Source: Chara braunii (taxonomy: Eukaryota > Streptophyta > Charophyceae > Charales > Characeae). From it: 23,438 nt of DNA. The first letter of the stretch is position 1; every line of letters begins with the position of its first letter. The position numbers were made by a program, and so were the translations under genes. Location: positions 651,524-674,961 of the forward strand of contig BFEA01000331.1 of assembly GCA_003427395.1 (NCBI GenBank), read 5' to 3'. This document shows, piece by piece, positions 9,509-18,857 of this stretch. The notes beneath the pieces are model-generated. The model was not told where the DNA came from and made no database searches. It worked only from the letters and a program-made list of their open reading frames with translations.

Positions 9509-10110
9509 TGAGGATTTTACCCCTCGGCATACCTGCATAAGGGCCCAGCAACAGACGCGCGCCCGCCCTAAGTGAAGGCGGGCCCCTGAATCCCAATGAG
9601 CCCGGGATTCGTCATTTTTTTGCAAATCTTGGTGGGTGCCAGACAGTTGCCACGCGCCAGTTGGTTACATCCGCCTCGCCCGTGAGAATCTGAAATATTT
9701 GTGAGCCTTCCAGGCTCTTCCAGGAACGTGGTGAAAGCAGGGAACACCACACGTTTGTGCATGGGTGGTTGGGCATGCCTACCCAATTCGGTCCCAGGCC
9801 ACTGTCTGAACGGGCCTGGGCGCAGAGGTAGGCGGCAGGCAGCAAGCCCGGCACTTTCCATTTAGGAAAGGGCTGGGCTACACACGAGGCATTTGGGCAC
9901 AAGTCAATGCATGCGGCAGCACTGCTGGAGCATGCGCTCGCCGGCTGCTTGGTGTGCACTAACGCTAGGTGCCGGGCAGTGCGCGCGGGCGCTGGAAGAA
10001 GGCAGGGTGCTGCAAGCAGGCAGCGCCATACCCAAGCCCTCCATTGTCGGGCTTGCCTTGGATGAAGGTCAGCAGGGTCCGGTGGTGGCCTTCGTGTGAG
10101 GGGAGACGTG
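9509..10110 (+). repeat. Probable 3' LTR of element A (right end not determined)
   Basis: The sequence begins TGAGGATTTTACC directly after the polypurine tract. No second copy lies in the window, so the CA end cannot be located; the given end is where the GA tract begins. It holds clear hairpins: GCCCGCC/GGCGGGC (9561-9583), GAATCCC/GGGATTC (9588-9610), and a nested structure at 9777-9833 in which GCCTACC/GGTAGGC encloses CCCAGGCC/GGCCTGGG. Confidence 0.6.
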
Positions 10111-10126
10111 GGTGAAGAAGACGAGG

Positions 10127-10214
<88 letters not shown>
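10127..10214. repeat. (GA)n microsatellite
   Basis: About 44 uninterrupted GA dinucleotides, preceded by a short G run. Flanking ORFs of Arg-Glu or Leu-Ser repeats are artefacts of this tract. Confidence 0.98.
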
Positions 10215-10217
<3 letters not shown>

Positions 10218-10755
10218 ATGATGATGTGAGGGTATGTACCTGGTCTTGGCGATGGTCTACATGGTCGACATCTGCTTGTACTTCGGTTGATGCCGCTGAC
10301 GTCAACAAGTTGCTTGTCATTTCGTGACTAGTAGTGTAGCTGTAGGATTCTGGGCGCTGAGCGCAAGTAGGAGGAAGAGTTACGATCGCACTGTTGGCGG
10401 TGGCAAGTATATGCTTTCATTGACAGTTGAGTTTGATGCTTTGATCCTCCTTCCGTATAACATCAGCGCAATTCTGCTTTCTGGACAGCATTCGACTGTC
10501 TGGCTTTCAAAGTGATTTGCAATCTGGAATTCTGTCAATTCGTTATTGCTCAGTTTCCTTGGAGAAGGAGGGGGGGGGGGGGGAGAGAGGGGGAACTTTT
10601 TTGTATTTCAGACTATTTCTACTATTTCATTTAAAGCTGAGGATGGATATATGACTCCTTTCATGGGAAATCTACTCTTCTTTTCTTTTTTTTGGGCTAT
10701 CCTATTCTTGTGTCAAACACTTTACAAAACCTAATACATCAATAATATCATAACA
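10215..10755. other. Non-coding spacer
   Basis: No gene recognised. It contains a perfect bZIP-type palindrome TGACGTCA at 10297-10304, which may be chance, and a G run of about 14 at 10570-10583. Confidence 0.4.
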
Positions 10756-10883
10756 CCGGACCGATCCAAACCCAGACAACCAGTCGGTCCGGATATGATC
10801 TGGACGTCTGGATTTCCGGACCAGTCCGGACATGGTCTGGACCAGTCTGGATGGCCCGGATGATCATGTCCGGATCGGTCCGG
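10756..10883. mobile_element. Small TIR or foldback element rich in TCCGGA
   Basis: A perfect 12-bp inverted repeat bounds it: CCGGACCGATCC at 10756-10767 and GGATCGGTCCGG at 10872-10883. The 128-base interior repeats TCCGGA/TCTGGA-type hexamers many times, so it can fold in several registers. Size and TIRs fit a MITE-like element. No target-site duplication was established and no family recognised. Confidence 0.6.
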
Positions 10884-11215
10884 ATAAAAAAACAAAAAAA
10901 AAACAACCAACAACAACAGCAACAACAGGTCTCTTATCCATGTTGAATGCAGTTTCATCGTGTAACCGTGACTCAAGGGGAAGTGTTCCAGGAAGACATA
11001 GCTGTTGGCATATATATGACAAGCATGAATGATCATTCCTTGACATGCACTGTGCTGGCACAGTCACGGCAAAGCACAAACTGCTGCAAGGGAAGAAAAA
11101 GTGAAGAAACAAAAGAAAGAACACTCCGCAGTAAACCTGAATAAAGGTAAACATTAAATGAAGTTCAAGACTTTAGCAGTTCATAATTTAAAGTTCAAAG
11201 TTTGAAGTCCGAGTT

Positions 11216-11218
<3 letters not shown>
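10884..11218. other. Non-coding spacer
   Basis: An A-rich stretch (about 10886-10904) adjoins the TIR element. No gene, RNA or clear repeat is recognised in the remainder. Confidence 0.4.

Positions 11219-11283
<65 letters not shown>
11219..11283. repeat. (CT)n microsatellite
   Basis: About 32 CT dinucleotides, with a short (GT)n tract downstream at about 11338-11354. Confidence 0.97.
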
Positions 11284-11285
<2 letters not shown>

Positions 11286-11573
11286 CATGTGCGCACCAAT
11301 CCACAATGGTAACGAGGGCTCTCTCTCCCTCTCCCTCTGTGTGTGTGTGTGTGCGTGTGTGGCGGCAGCAGGTGCGCGAGAATGCACTCTGAAGTGCCTA
11401 GATCCGCCCTTTCTTCCCTTCCTCACTGGGGAACTGCGCTCTGCCTCCAACAGTCTGCCCAGGATGCAAATAGAAAAGGGGTCGGTCCGGCCGCCCTGTA
11501 TGGCCGATACCGGCCCCAAAAATCATAGAAACATTTTTCAGGGGGCGCCCTGCACCAAGGAACAGGTCTAGGG

Positions 11574-11658
11574 TGCCCCATTTTTTTTTTGAATTTCGGG
11601 GTTTTGGCCCCTTCCATGCCCCATTTTTTTTTTGAATTTCGGGGTTTTGGCCCCTTCC
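11574..11658. repeat. Two tandem copies of a 43-bp unit
   Basis: The unit starts TGCCCCA followed by ten T residues and GAATTTCGGGG. Copies start at 11574 and 11617, giving a period of 43, and are almost identical. Confidence 0.93.
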
Positions 11659-11733
11659 GGACGGGCCTCCTACAGTCCGGCGTCCAGACACCGGACAGCA
11701 GACCGTCTGGACACCTGTCCGGATGTCCGGATG
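11655..11733. repeat. Second TCCGGA-rich inverted-repeat cluster
   Basis: It contains the perfect hairpin GTCCAGAC (11682-11689) with GTCTGGAC (11705-11712) and about five TCCGGA/ACCGGA hexamers. Its wording resembles the element at 10756-10883; both are followed by GATCAT-containing sequence. Confidence 0.55.
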
Positions 11734-12309
11734 GTAGCCATGATCATAACAGAAATGAGTGTTTTTTTTCCCACTTTTCTGAACTTTCCTGAACCCCTTT
11801 TTTGCCTTTTTTTTAAACCCTGCTTCGGTCTGCTAGCGGGGGTGGTATGAGCATCCCCCTGATTAACGTTCAGTGGTCTTGAATTACTACGACGGTACAA
11901 CCCTAAGTCCCTATGAAGTTCATTGACATCAAAACCCTTCAGATCATTGACATCAGCATCCCATATTCAATCATTCATAACTTTTTCCCGTTCCAGTGCA
12001 GATCAAATTATCAGGAAGGGCACCAATGATCCAGGTTCAGGTGTTAACCTCACATGGGGAAAATAATGGGTAAAAAGAAGCATACGCAAGAAGAACTGCC
12101 CCTGCATAAAAGGCTGCTGCTGATTCGGTAAGCTTGCCAGTTTTCTCCATGTACAAGAAAAGCTCCCTTCCCACTGTCAATTCCTGAAGAAAAAATACCT
12201 GTCACATGCAAAGACAAGTCAAGAACACAGAGCAAGCATACTTTGAGAGAGGGAAAGTGGGCCAGTGGGGAAAAGAGCAAGAGAACTTGCAAGGCTATGT
12301 GTATACACA

Positions 12310-12312
<3 letters not shown>
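11734..12312. other. Non-coding spacer
   Basis: T-rich runs near 11762-11815, then unique-looking sequence. No gene or repeat recognised. Confidence 0.4.

Positions 12313-12370
<58 letters not shown>
12313..12370. repeat. (GA)n microsatellite running into the gap
   Basis: About 29 GA dinucleotides end directly at the first N, so the true tract length is unknown. The tract probably caused the assembly break. Confidence 0.95.
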
Positions 12371-13304
12371 NNNNNNNNNNNNNNNNNNNNNNNNNNNNNN
12401 NNNNNNNNNNNNNNNNNNNNNNNNNNNNNNNNNNNNNNNNNNNNNNNNNNNNNNNNNNNNNNNNNNNNNNNNNNNNNNNNNNNNNNNNNNNNNNNNNNNN
12501 NNNNNNNNNNNNNNNNNNNNNNNNNNNNNNNNNNNNNNNNNNNNNNNNNNNNNNNNNNNNNNNNNNNNNNNNNNNNNNNNNNNNNNNNNNNNNNNNNNNN
12601 NNNNNNNNNNNNNNNNNNNNNNNNNNNNNNNNNNNNNNNNNNNNNNNNNNNNNNNNNNNNNNNNNNNNNNNNNNNNNNNNNNNNNNNNNNNNNNNNNNNN
12701 NNNNNNNNNNNNNNNNNNNNNNNNNNNNNNNNNNNNNNNNNNNNNNNNNNNNNNNNNNNNNNNNNNNNNNNNNNNNNNNNNNNNNNNNNNNNNNNNNNNN
12801 NNNNNNNNNNNNNNNNNNNNNNNNNNNNNNNNNNNNNNNNNNNNNNNNNNNNNNNNNNNNNNNNNNNNNNNNNNNNNNNNNNNNNNNNNNNNNNNNNNNN
12901 NNNNNNNNNNNNNNNNNNNNNNNNNNNNNNNNNNNNNNNNNNNNNNNNNNNNNNNNNNNNNNNNNNNNNNNNNNNNNNNNNNNNNNNNNNNNNNNNNNNN
13001 NNNNNNNNNNNNNNNNNNNNNNNNNNNNNNNNNNNNNNNNNNNNNNNNNNNNNNNNNNNNNNNNNNNNNNNNNNNNNNNNNNNNNNNNNNNNNNNNNNNN
13101 NNNNNNNNNNNNNNNNNNNNNNNNNNNNNNNNNNNNNNNNNNNNNNNNNNNNNNNNNNNNNNNNNNNNNNNNNNNNNNNNNNNNNNNNNNNNNNNNNNNN
13201 NNNNNNNNNNNNNNNNNNNNNNNNNNNNNNNNNNNNNNNNNNNNNNNNNNNNNNNNNNNNNNNNNNNNNNNNNNNNNNNNNNNNNNNNNNNNNNNNNNNN
13301 NNNN
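12371..13304. other. Assembly gap (934 N)
   Basis: Unbroken Ns. Any reading frame drawn across it is meaningless. Confidence 1.
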
Positions 13305-13312
13305 CTCCAAAC

Positions 13313-13473
13313 GGGGCAAAAAGTATTGCAGGCCCCAAAATGACTTTTCGTGTCAATTTTGCGCACTGGCTGGGCCGGTAACGCCCACTGTGCAAAAATG
13401 GCGGGGAACTGTTTTACAGGGTGCAAAAATGACCCCGAAAGTCATTTATGGGGCCTGCAGCACTTTTTGCCCC
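13313..13473. mobile_element. Foldback (inverted-repeat) element of about 160 bp
   Basis: The left arm 13313-13366 and right arm 13421-13473 are inverted copies with few differences; the outer 24 bases match at 22 positions (GGGGCAAAAAGT then TGCAGGCCCC). The spacer is about 54 bases and repeats the GTGCAAAAATGRC wording of the arm. This fits a MITE or foldback element. No target duplication was established. Confidence 0.75.
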
Positions 13474-14159
13474 TTATGGGGGAAATGCATACAGAGGTTT
13501 GTTGCGGGGGGGGGTTATAATTTTTCCCAATGAACAACAGTGCACAGATAGAGGTTGTGAAGGCAAAACGGGAGGTATAGGATGGCAACTCCGAGCTGGC
13601 AAGGACTACTGTGTTCACCTGAATACAACGTACGGTCATTATAGCTGTATTTGGGGAAGCTTTGAGACCATACTTGCGGCGCATCATGTGCGTGCCAATC
13701 GCGCACGTGCGGCGCAACGCGCATTGCGCACGCAGCGTGCGCACCTGGTGCGCCGCACGGGAGAAAATAGGGGTAACTCAAAAAAAAAAAAAAGTTATGG
13801 GGGGGTCTGACTCGAAGTTCCCCTGCCTTGCCAAAAATGAGGAACAGGCCGCACAATTTTTTTTCAGGCCGCACCAAAGCCTGAATTTTTTTTTGGGCAG
13901 AGGCAGTCCAGGACCCACGGTTCCATGGTTTAGTAGTGTATCCATCGGATCTTTCAGGTCCGATGCAATCATTATGTGACAGGCCGCGTTTCGTTTTTGG
14001 TTGAAATAGGAACGAGAAGAATGAGCCTCGTGAAAAGGCTGTTGAAAACAAAAAAAAAATAAAAAAATAAAGAAAACCTGTCAGCACTCTTTCCACACCC
14101 TGAATGCACGCAACCTACCTCTCAGGTCCGATACAGTCATAATGACGTTATGCTACCCC
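13474..14159. other. Non-coding region with homopolymers and a CG-rich multi-palindrome
   Basis: At 13676-13756, GCGGCGCA and TGCGCCGC form the outer arms of a GCGCAC/GTGCG-rich stretch. Inside are the perfect hairpin TGCGCACG/CGTGCGCA around CAG (13725-13743) and the palindrome CGCACGTGCG. A, G and T runs follow (13780-13890, 14049-14070). A TCAGGTCCGATnCAnTCAT segment occurs twice, at about 13956 and 14123. No coding gene is recognised. Confidence 0.6.
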
Positions 14160-14244
14160 CAGCCCTTTCCTCAGTGCATCTGACTGCAATTACGGCCATA
14201 CCTGGATGAATCTGACCGCCATTACGTCCAGAGCTTAGTAGGAA
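14160..14244. repeat. Left arm of the inverted repeat flanking element B
   Basis: Its reverse complement matches 23182-23268 at about 76 of 86 aligned bases. The pair brackets the LTR element, with arms lying just outside the LTRs. Confidence 0.85.
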
Positions 14245-14266
14245 AAGTCATGGTGTGACAGCATAC

Positions 14267-15172
14267 TGCAATCCGACTCGCTTTCACTTCCACTTCACAT
14301 ACATGCAAACAGATGGAGATTCGAACTGGCGCAGGGCGCCCACTCAACGCTTAGAGCTATGGAAATCAAGAACACAGTTCAGATGCAAGTTCACTTCAAC
14401 AGGCTATTGCGCATCGGCGCCTGAACATCCCAACCTTTGTCACTGTGTCCAACCCCACTGTTCACACACGCTCACTCTGGATCACCCTGAATACCACCAC
14501 ACACGCACGCTTAATCTCACTTCCTCCTACAGCGATGGCCGCACTACCACTACTGACTATGGCTACGATCTCCCTTCAGACCACTTCGTCTTCGAGCAAC
14601 CTGCAGACCACCTTCGCACAAGACACTGCAGCAGCGCTTCCGCATGGCTTACGCAGCGAATGAATGAATGGCTGGGCGCTGCCTCTTGATTTATACTTCT
14701 GTAACTCATTGGTCTGCCCCTTTCCCAGGCCCTTGGTGTACACAGTCCCACACGGTACTTGCTTGACTGGACTCTGACTGACTGGGACCGGTACCGCTGA
14801 CTGCATGGGTTTGCACTGCCAACGCGATGCAGTCGCACTGCCAACGTAATGCAGTTGGGCTCACCACTTGCCCACTTGCCTCTGACTAAACGTGAGACAC
14901 TTCGAAAGGCCACTTCCGGACCTTCCGGAAGTCTGTGGACTTGGCCTTTTGGGTAATGTAGCAGCTACGGCCTTGACCTTTCAGGACTGTAGCAGCTACG
15001 ACCTTGACCTTTCAGAGCATCTACAGCCACGTCCTCTACAGAGCTGTGACTCCTAATCGACAGACCTACAGATCAAACCCCTACCGGTACACAGACCTAC
15101 GACAGACGACAAACAACTACCAAAACACAGATCACGGGTTCAAACACTCAGGGGTCGACTCAATACTGTACA
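14267..15172 (-). repeat. 3' LTR of element B
   Basis: A direct copy of 22214-23091. Read on the minus strand it starts TGTACAGTATTG and ends GATTGCA, giving TG...CA ends. I count about 11 mismatches in the first 180 aligned bases from the left edge. This copy is 28 bases longer mainly because a 31-bp segment containing TTGACC is tandemly duplicated at about 14957-15018. It also carries the TATA-like box at 14688-14695 (minus) and the palindrome ACTTCCGG/CCGGAAGT at 14912-14932. Confidence 0.93.
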
Positions 15173-15189
15173 TTGGCGAAGTTAATATT

Positions 15190-16797
15190 TCAGTCTAAGG
15201 CAGGACCTTTACCCTGCTTATCTCTTTCGTAGGCTCGTACTATATTGGGAGCTGTCTCTAGAAGTTTTGTTCGCGTGAACCAGCGGTCGTCCTCTGGCTC
15301 TTGATAGGCAAATCTGACTTTGTATTGCTTCTGGGAACGGCCTCTACCTCCTGTCCTGAAGATATCGTCACCTGCTATTCCTTCAATGTCATATCTTCCA
15401 TCCATATCTGGAGGAATCATAGATCTGCGTGATGGGAACTGTTGACTTGTGACGCAAGGTAACAGCTTTGACGCATGGAACACTGGGTAGGTGTGGAGGT
15501 GTGCTGGGATCTCAATAGTATAGGACGGCCCATCCTCTCCGCCCTTGACTTCTAGGACTGGCCACGGTCCTCTATACGCAGGCAACAACTTTTGTGAGAT
15601 GTTTTCCTCAGGGGCAAACTCTTTTGACTTGACCCAGACTAAGTCGCCTACTTGAAACTGTGAGGGGCGACGGTGCTTGTTAGCTTGTTCTATCATTCTG
15701 TGCTGGGCTTTCCTGAGGTTGTCAACAACGGTAGCTATCTCTTTCTGGTGCTGTATCGCAAACTCTCGTGTACCGGGCAGTAGCCTCTGAATCTGATCCC
15801 GGTTAAGTCCTTCAAATGGTCTGCGCGGTCTAAAGGACTTGTGCAATTCGTTGGGAGTGCGACACGTAGATAAGTGCACGCTATTATTGTAGGCACTGGC
15901 TACCTTTGGGAGCATCTCATCCCAGTTGATCTGATCGGGCCTAATGTACATTCTAAGAACTTGCTGCAGGAGCTTGTTCATCTGTTCAGTCTGGCCGTTA
16001 GTCTCAGGCTGACGACCAGATGACATCAGCAACTTTGAGCCATAAACTTTCATCAGCTCCTGCTAGTTCTGACGAGTGAATCCGGTATCCTTGTCACTAA
16101 CTATCGACAGCGGTATACCATGCTCACTGACCCAATGGTCAGAAAACTTTTGAACTACTAAGTCTGTGCGTGCCTCTGCAGGCAAAGGAACAAAAACTGC
16201 GTACTTGCTAAATCTATCTACTATGACCATGCCTTGACTTTTGCCATGCCTACTCTTGACCTGAGTATCCATAAAGTCGATGGACACAGAATCTCCGGGG
16301 CTGTCAGGAATACGCAGGGGTCTGAGAAGACCAAGAGGGGCTCACATAGTAGCCTTGTTTCTTTGACAGACTTTACAACTGCGTACAAACTCTATGCAGT
16401 CGGCCTTCATACCAGGCCACATATACGCGCGCATGAGGTTAGCTAGTGTCTTTTGCCAACCAAAATGTCCCTCTGTGTCGTGGCATTCCCCTAAGATCAA
16501 ACTATGGATCTCTTCACTTTTGGGAACGCACAGGCGGTCAACTACATTAGTCTTCTCGAATAATAAGCCATCAGTAGTGCGGTAGTCCGGTTGAGACTCT
16601 GGGGCCTCCCTAACTCTCTTAAGGAGGTCACTATAGACAGGGTCTTGTGCATATGCCTCTCTAACTTTCTGCTGCAGGTCTCTCCGTATATCCAGATAGT
16701 GAACTATAGCCCCAAAGTAATCAGCTCTCCTACTCAGAGCGTCCGCTACTACATTGTCCTTCCCTTTTACTAGCTTCGGTTTGAAGTCATGCTGGTC
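15190..16797 (-). pseudogene. Element B: integrase with GPY/F domain and C-terminal chromodomain
   Basis: It continues in the same frame as the RT. After the linker (VVADALSR) come the zinc-binding HHCC region (HDTEGH, then SCKVC), a TGA at 16342-16344, and the core. The core keeps the DDE residues: Asp in SIDFMD, Asp in IVSDKD, and Glu in TEQMN. A TAG at 16063-16065 falls where relatives have the Trp of a WQEL-type motif, consistent with TGG to TAG. Downstream are the GPY/F domain (YRGPWPVLEV, FHASKLLP) and a chromodomain-like tail (QYKVRF, DDRWFTR, ETAPNIVRAYE), ending at the TGA at 15190-15192. Chromodomains in chromoviruses steer integration to modified chromatin; that role here is inferred from the family. 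The copy is inactive unless the stops are read through. Confidence 0.93.
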
Positions 16798-18147
16798 TTA
16801 CTTTGCAGCCCACCTAGTAAGCTTAGGTGTCATCTTGGCCTGAGTCTTCATCCACCTTAGAGTCTCGTGGTCTGAATAGACTTTAAAGTGCCTCCCAAGC
16901 AAGTAGTGCTTCCAGTGATCTAGTGCTTGCCTGAGAGCGTAGAGTTTCCGCTCATAGGTGGATGTCGCCACCTTCTCTGAAGGCATCCTGGCGGACATGA
17001 ACTCTACGGGCCTGTATCCATTGCCATCGTCTTGCTGTAAAACAACACCTATGCCATACTGACTTGCGTCAGTGGTAACAATGAAAGGCACGTACGGATC
17101 GGCTACCTTAAGGACTAGGTACTCTATCAAAGCCCGCTTCAATCTCTTTAGGGAAGATGTGCGGTCCTTGTCCCACTTCCAGATTGCTTCTTTCTTTAGC
17201 AACCTGCGAAGGGGTGCAGCAATGGTAGAGAAGTTCCTGACGAACTTCCTATAATAGTTAGCTAGGCCTAAGAACGACCGCAACTCTGTCAGTGTGCGTG
17301 GAGTTGGCCAGTCTCTAATCACTGCAATCTTACTATCTTCAGGTCTAACGTCGTCTCCGTCTAAGACGTGGCCCAAGTACAACACTTGTGCTTTGGCCCA
17401 TTCACACTTCTTTGCGTTGATCTTGAAGTTAGCTTCTCTAAGCTTCTCAAAGACCTGCCTCAGATGGGCCTCATGCTCCTGGAGGGTCTTACTGAACACT
17501 AGAATATCATCTAGATATACTACAACAAATCTATCTAACCACGACCTAAACAAATCGTTCATGCAGCGCTGGAAAGTCGTTGGCGCATTGGTTAGTCCAA
17601 AGGGCATAACTATAAACTCGTAATGCCCATACCTAATTCGGAATGCTGTCTTGTACTGATCATCAGGATGAACCTCTATCTGATGATAGCTGGACTTTAA
17701 ATCTATCTTCGAGAAATACTTGCAGCCCTGCACCCGGTCTAACAAATGGTCTATACGGGGCAGTGGTTCTGTATTCTTCACTGTGATAGCATTAAGACCC
17801 CTATAGTCTATACACATTCTAAGCTCTCCCTCTTTCTTGGGGACAAAGAGAACAGGTGCTCCAAATGGGGAGGAACTAGGCCTAATCCAACCCTTCTCAA
17901 GGAGCTTGTCTACTGCTTGCTCCGCTAACTCCCTGGGGGACATTCTGTAAATTGCTCCCTTAGGAGTCCTAGTGCCAGACTCTATCTCTATGCGATGCTG
18001 GATCGGCCGCGACACTACTCCTGTAGGCGGCTTAACTAGGTATGTATATTCTTCCAGCAGCTTGGCAATAGCAGGGTCTATGGGTGTCTCCTCCTTAGGC
18101 TCAGTGACTGGCCTCACGTAGGCTACAAAAACCTGCTCTTCTAACTG
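16798..18147 (-). pseudogene. Element B: reverse transcriptase and RNase H
   Basis: A 439-codon open stretch lies between in-frame stops (TAG 18148-18150, TAA 16798-16800). Counting from its first Met at 18117, the RT keeps its active site: Asp139 in FSKIDL and YLDD at 201-204, with MPFGLTNAP at about 161-169. RNase H follows, with Asp350 in TTDASQYG, Glu389 in TYER and Asp416 in YSDHETL. The final Asp motif (VVADALSR) lies beyond the TAA in the same frame. The enzyme would copy the element's RNA into DNA in a cytoplasmic particle (family knowledge). The sequence is well preserved apart from the flanking stops, so decay looks recent. Confidence 0.95.
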
Positions 18148-18854
18148 CTACTCCTTGACTAATCGCGCGAACGCGGGAGCACTGAGGCAGCAATGTGTCA
18201 GAGTGTTGTCTACTCCAGACACGTGAAACAGGCGAGCAATCTTAACTTCACCTGTGGGACTAGGGAGTCTACACCTGTGCTCTCTCAAATGGAGTGTGGC
18301 CCCTTCTGCCTCTCCCCAGTCCATTCCTAGGACTATATCAAAAGGAAGACTGTCTTCTACGAGGAGAGTCAGGGAATGATGGACTTTCTCCACCTTCCCA
18401 TCTTTCTCTAGGCGAAAGTACGTCTGGACTCCATCGACGCAATCCTCGACTCGCATAGTGCGATTGTCTGCGAGGATACTAATTATAGGGTCTGCTAACT
18501 TTTGGACTTTCAGATTCAACTTCAACTTCTGCAGCGCTTTCCTACTGATGTAGTTGCGGGTGGCCCCACTGTCTATAAGGGCCCCTACTCTACCTCTAAA
18601 AATCTCTACGTCTACTAACACTAGCTGTCCTTTGGCATCCTTTTTCATCTTGGCCCAGGCAGGCATCCTCTCCTTCAATTCTTTAGCCACGTCTGTGAGG
18701 GAAGTACCTAGAGAGACTCTTACGCAAGTAGTCTCTGGACAACGGTCTGGGTACTGGCTAGCAACCTCTGTCGTAGGCTCATGTGGTTTGGGAGTTCCTT
18801 TGTGGTGCGCGCACTCTTCTCCACATGGCCTAGAGGTAAGGCCAGTTGTGGACC
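18148..18854 (-). pseudogene. Element B: aspartic protease segment
   Basis: Same frame as RT, bounded by the TAG at 18855-18857 and the TAG at 18148-18150. The catalytic motif is ALIDSGATRNYIS, retaining the Asp-Ser-Gly triad, followed by a second-half motif FDIVLGMDWG typical of retropepsins of plant Ty3/gypsy elements. It would mature the Gag-Pol precursor. A spacer between the zinc knuckle and protease runs from 18854 to about 18700 without recognisable motifs. Confidence 0.92.
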
Positions 18855-18857
18855 CTA

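Noticed and set aside
10069-10327. ORFs with long Arg-Glu or Leu-Ser repeats on both strands
   Set aside because: Direct translation of the (GA)n tract.
12050-13533. Several open frames of 366-458 codons
   Set aside because: They consist mostly of the N gap plus Arg-Glu or Leu-Ser dipeptides from the microsatellite; not genes.
14305-14330. B-box-like GTTCGAATC on the minus strand, suggesting a tRNA-derived SINE
   Set aside because: The flanking bases do not form a T-arm, the motif is not kept in the other LTR copy, and it lies inside the LTR.
14255-14689. 144-codon plus-strand ORF, repeated at 22250-22639
   Set aside because: It is antisense within both LTR copies; its repetition comes from the LTR duplication.
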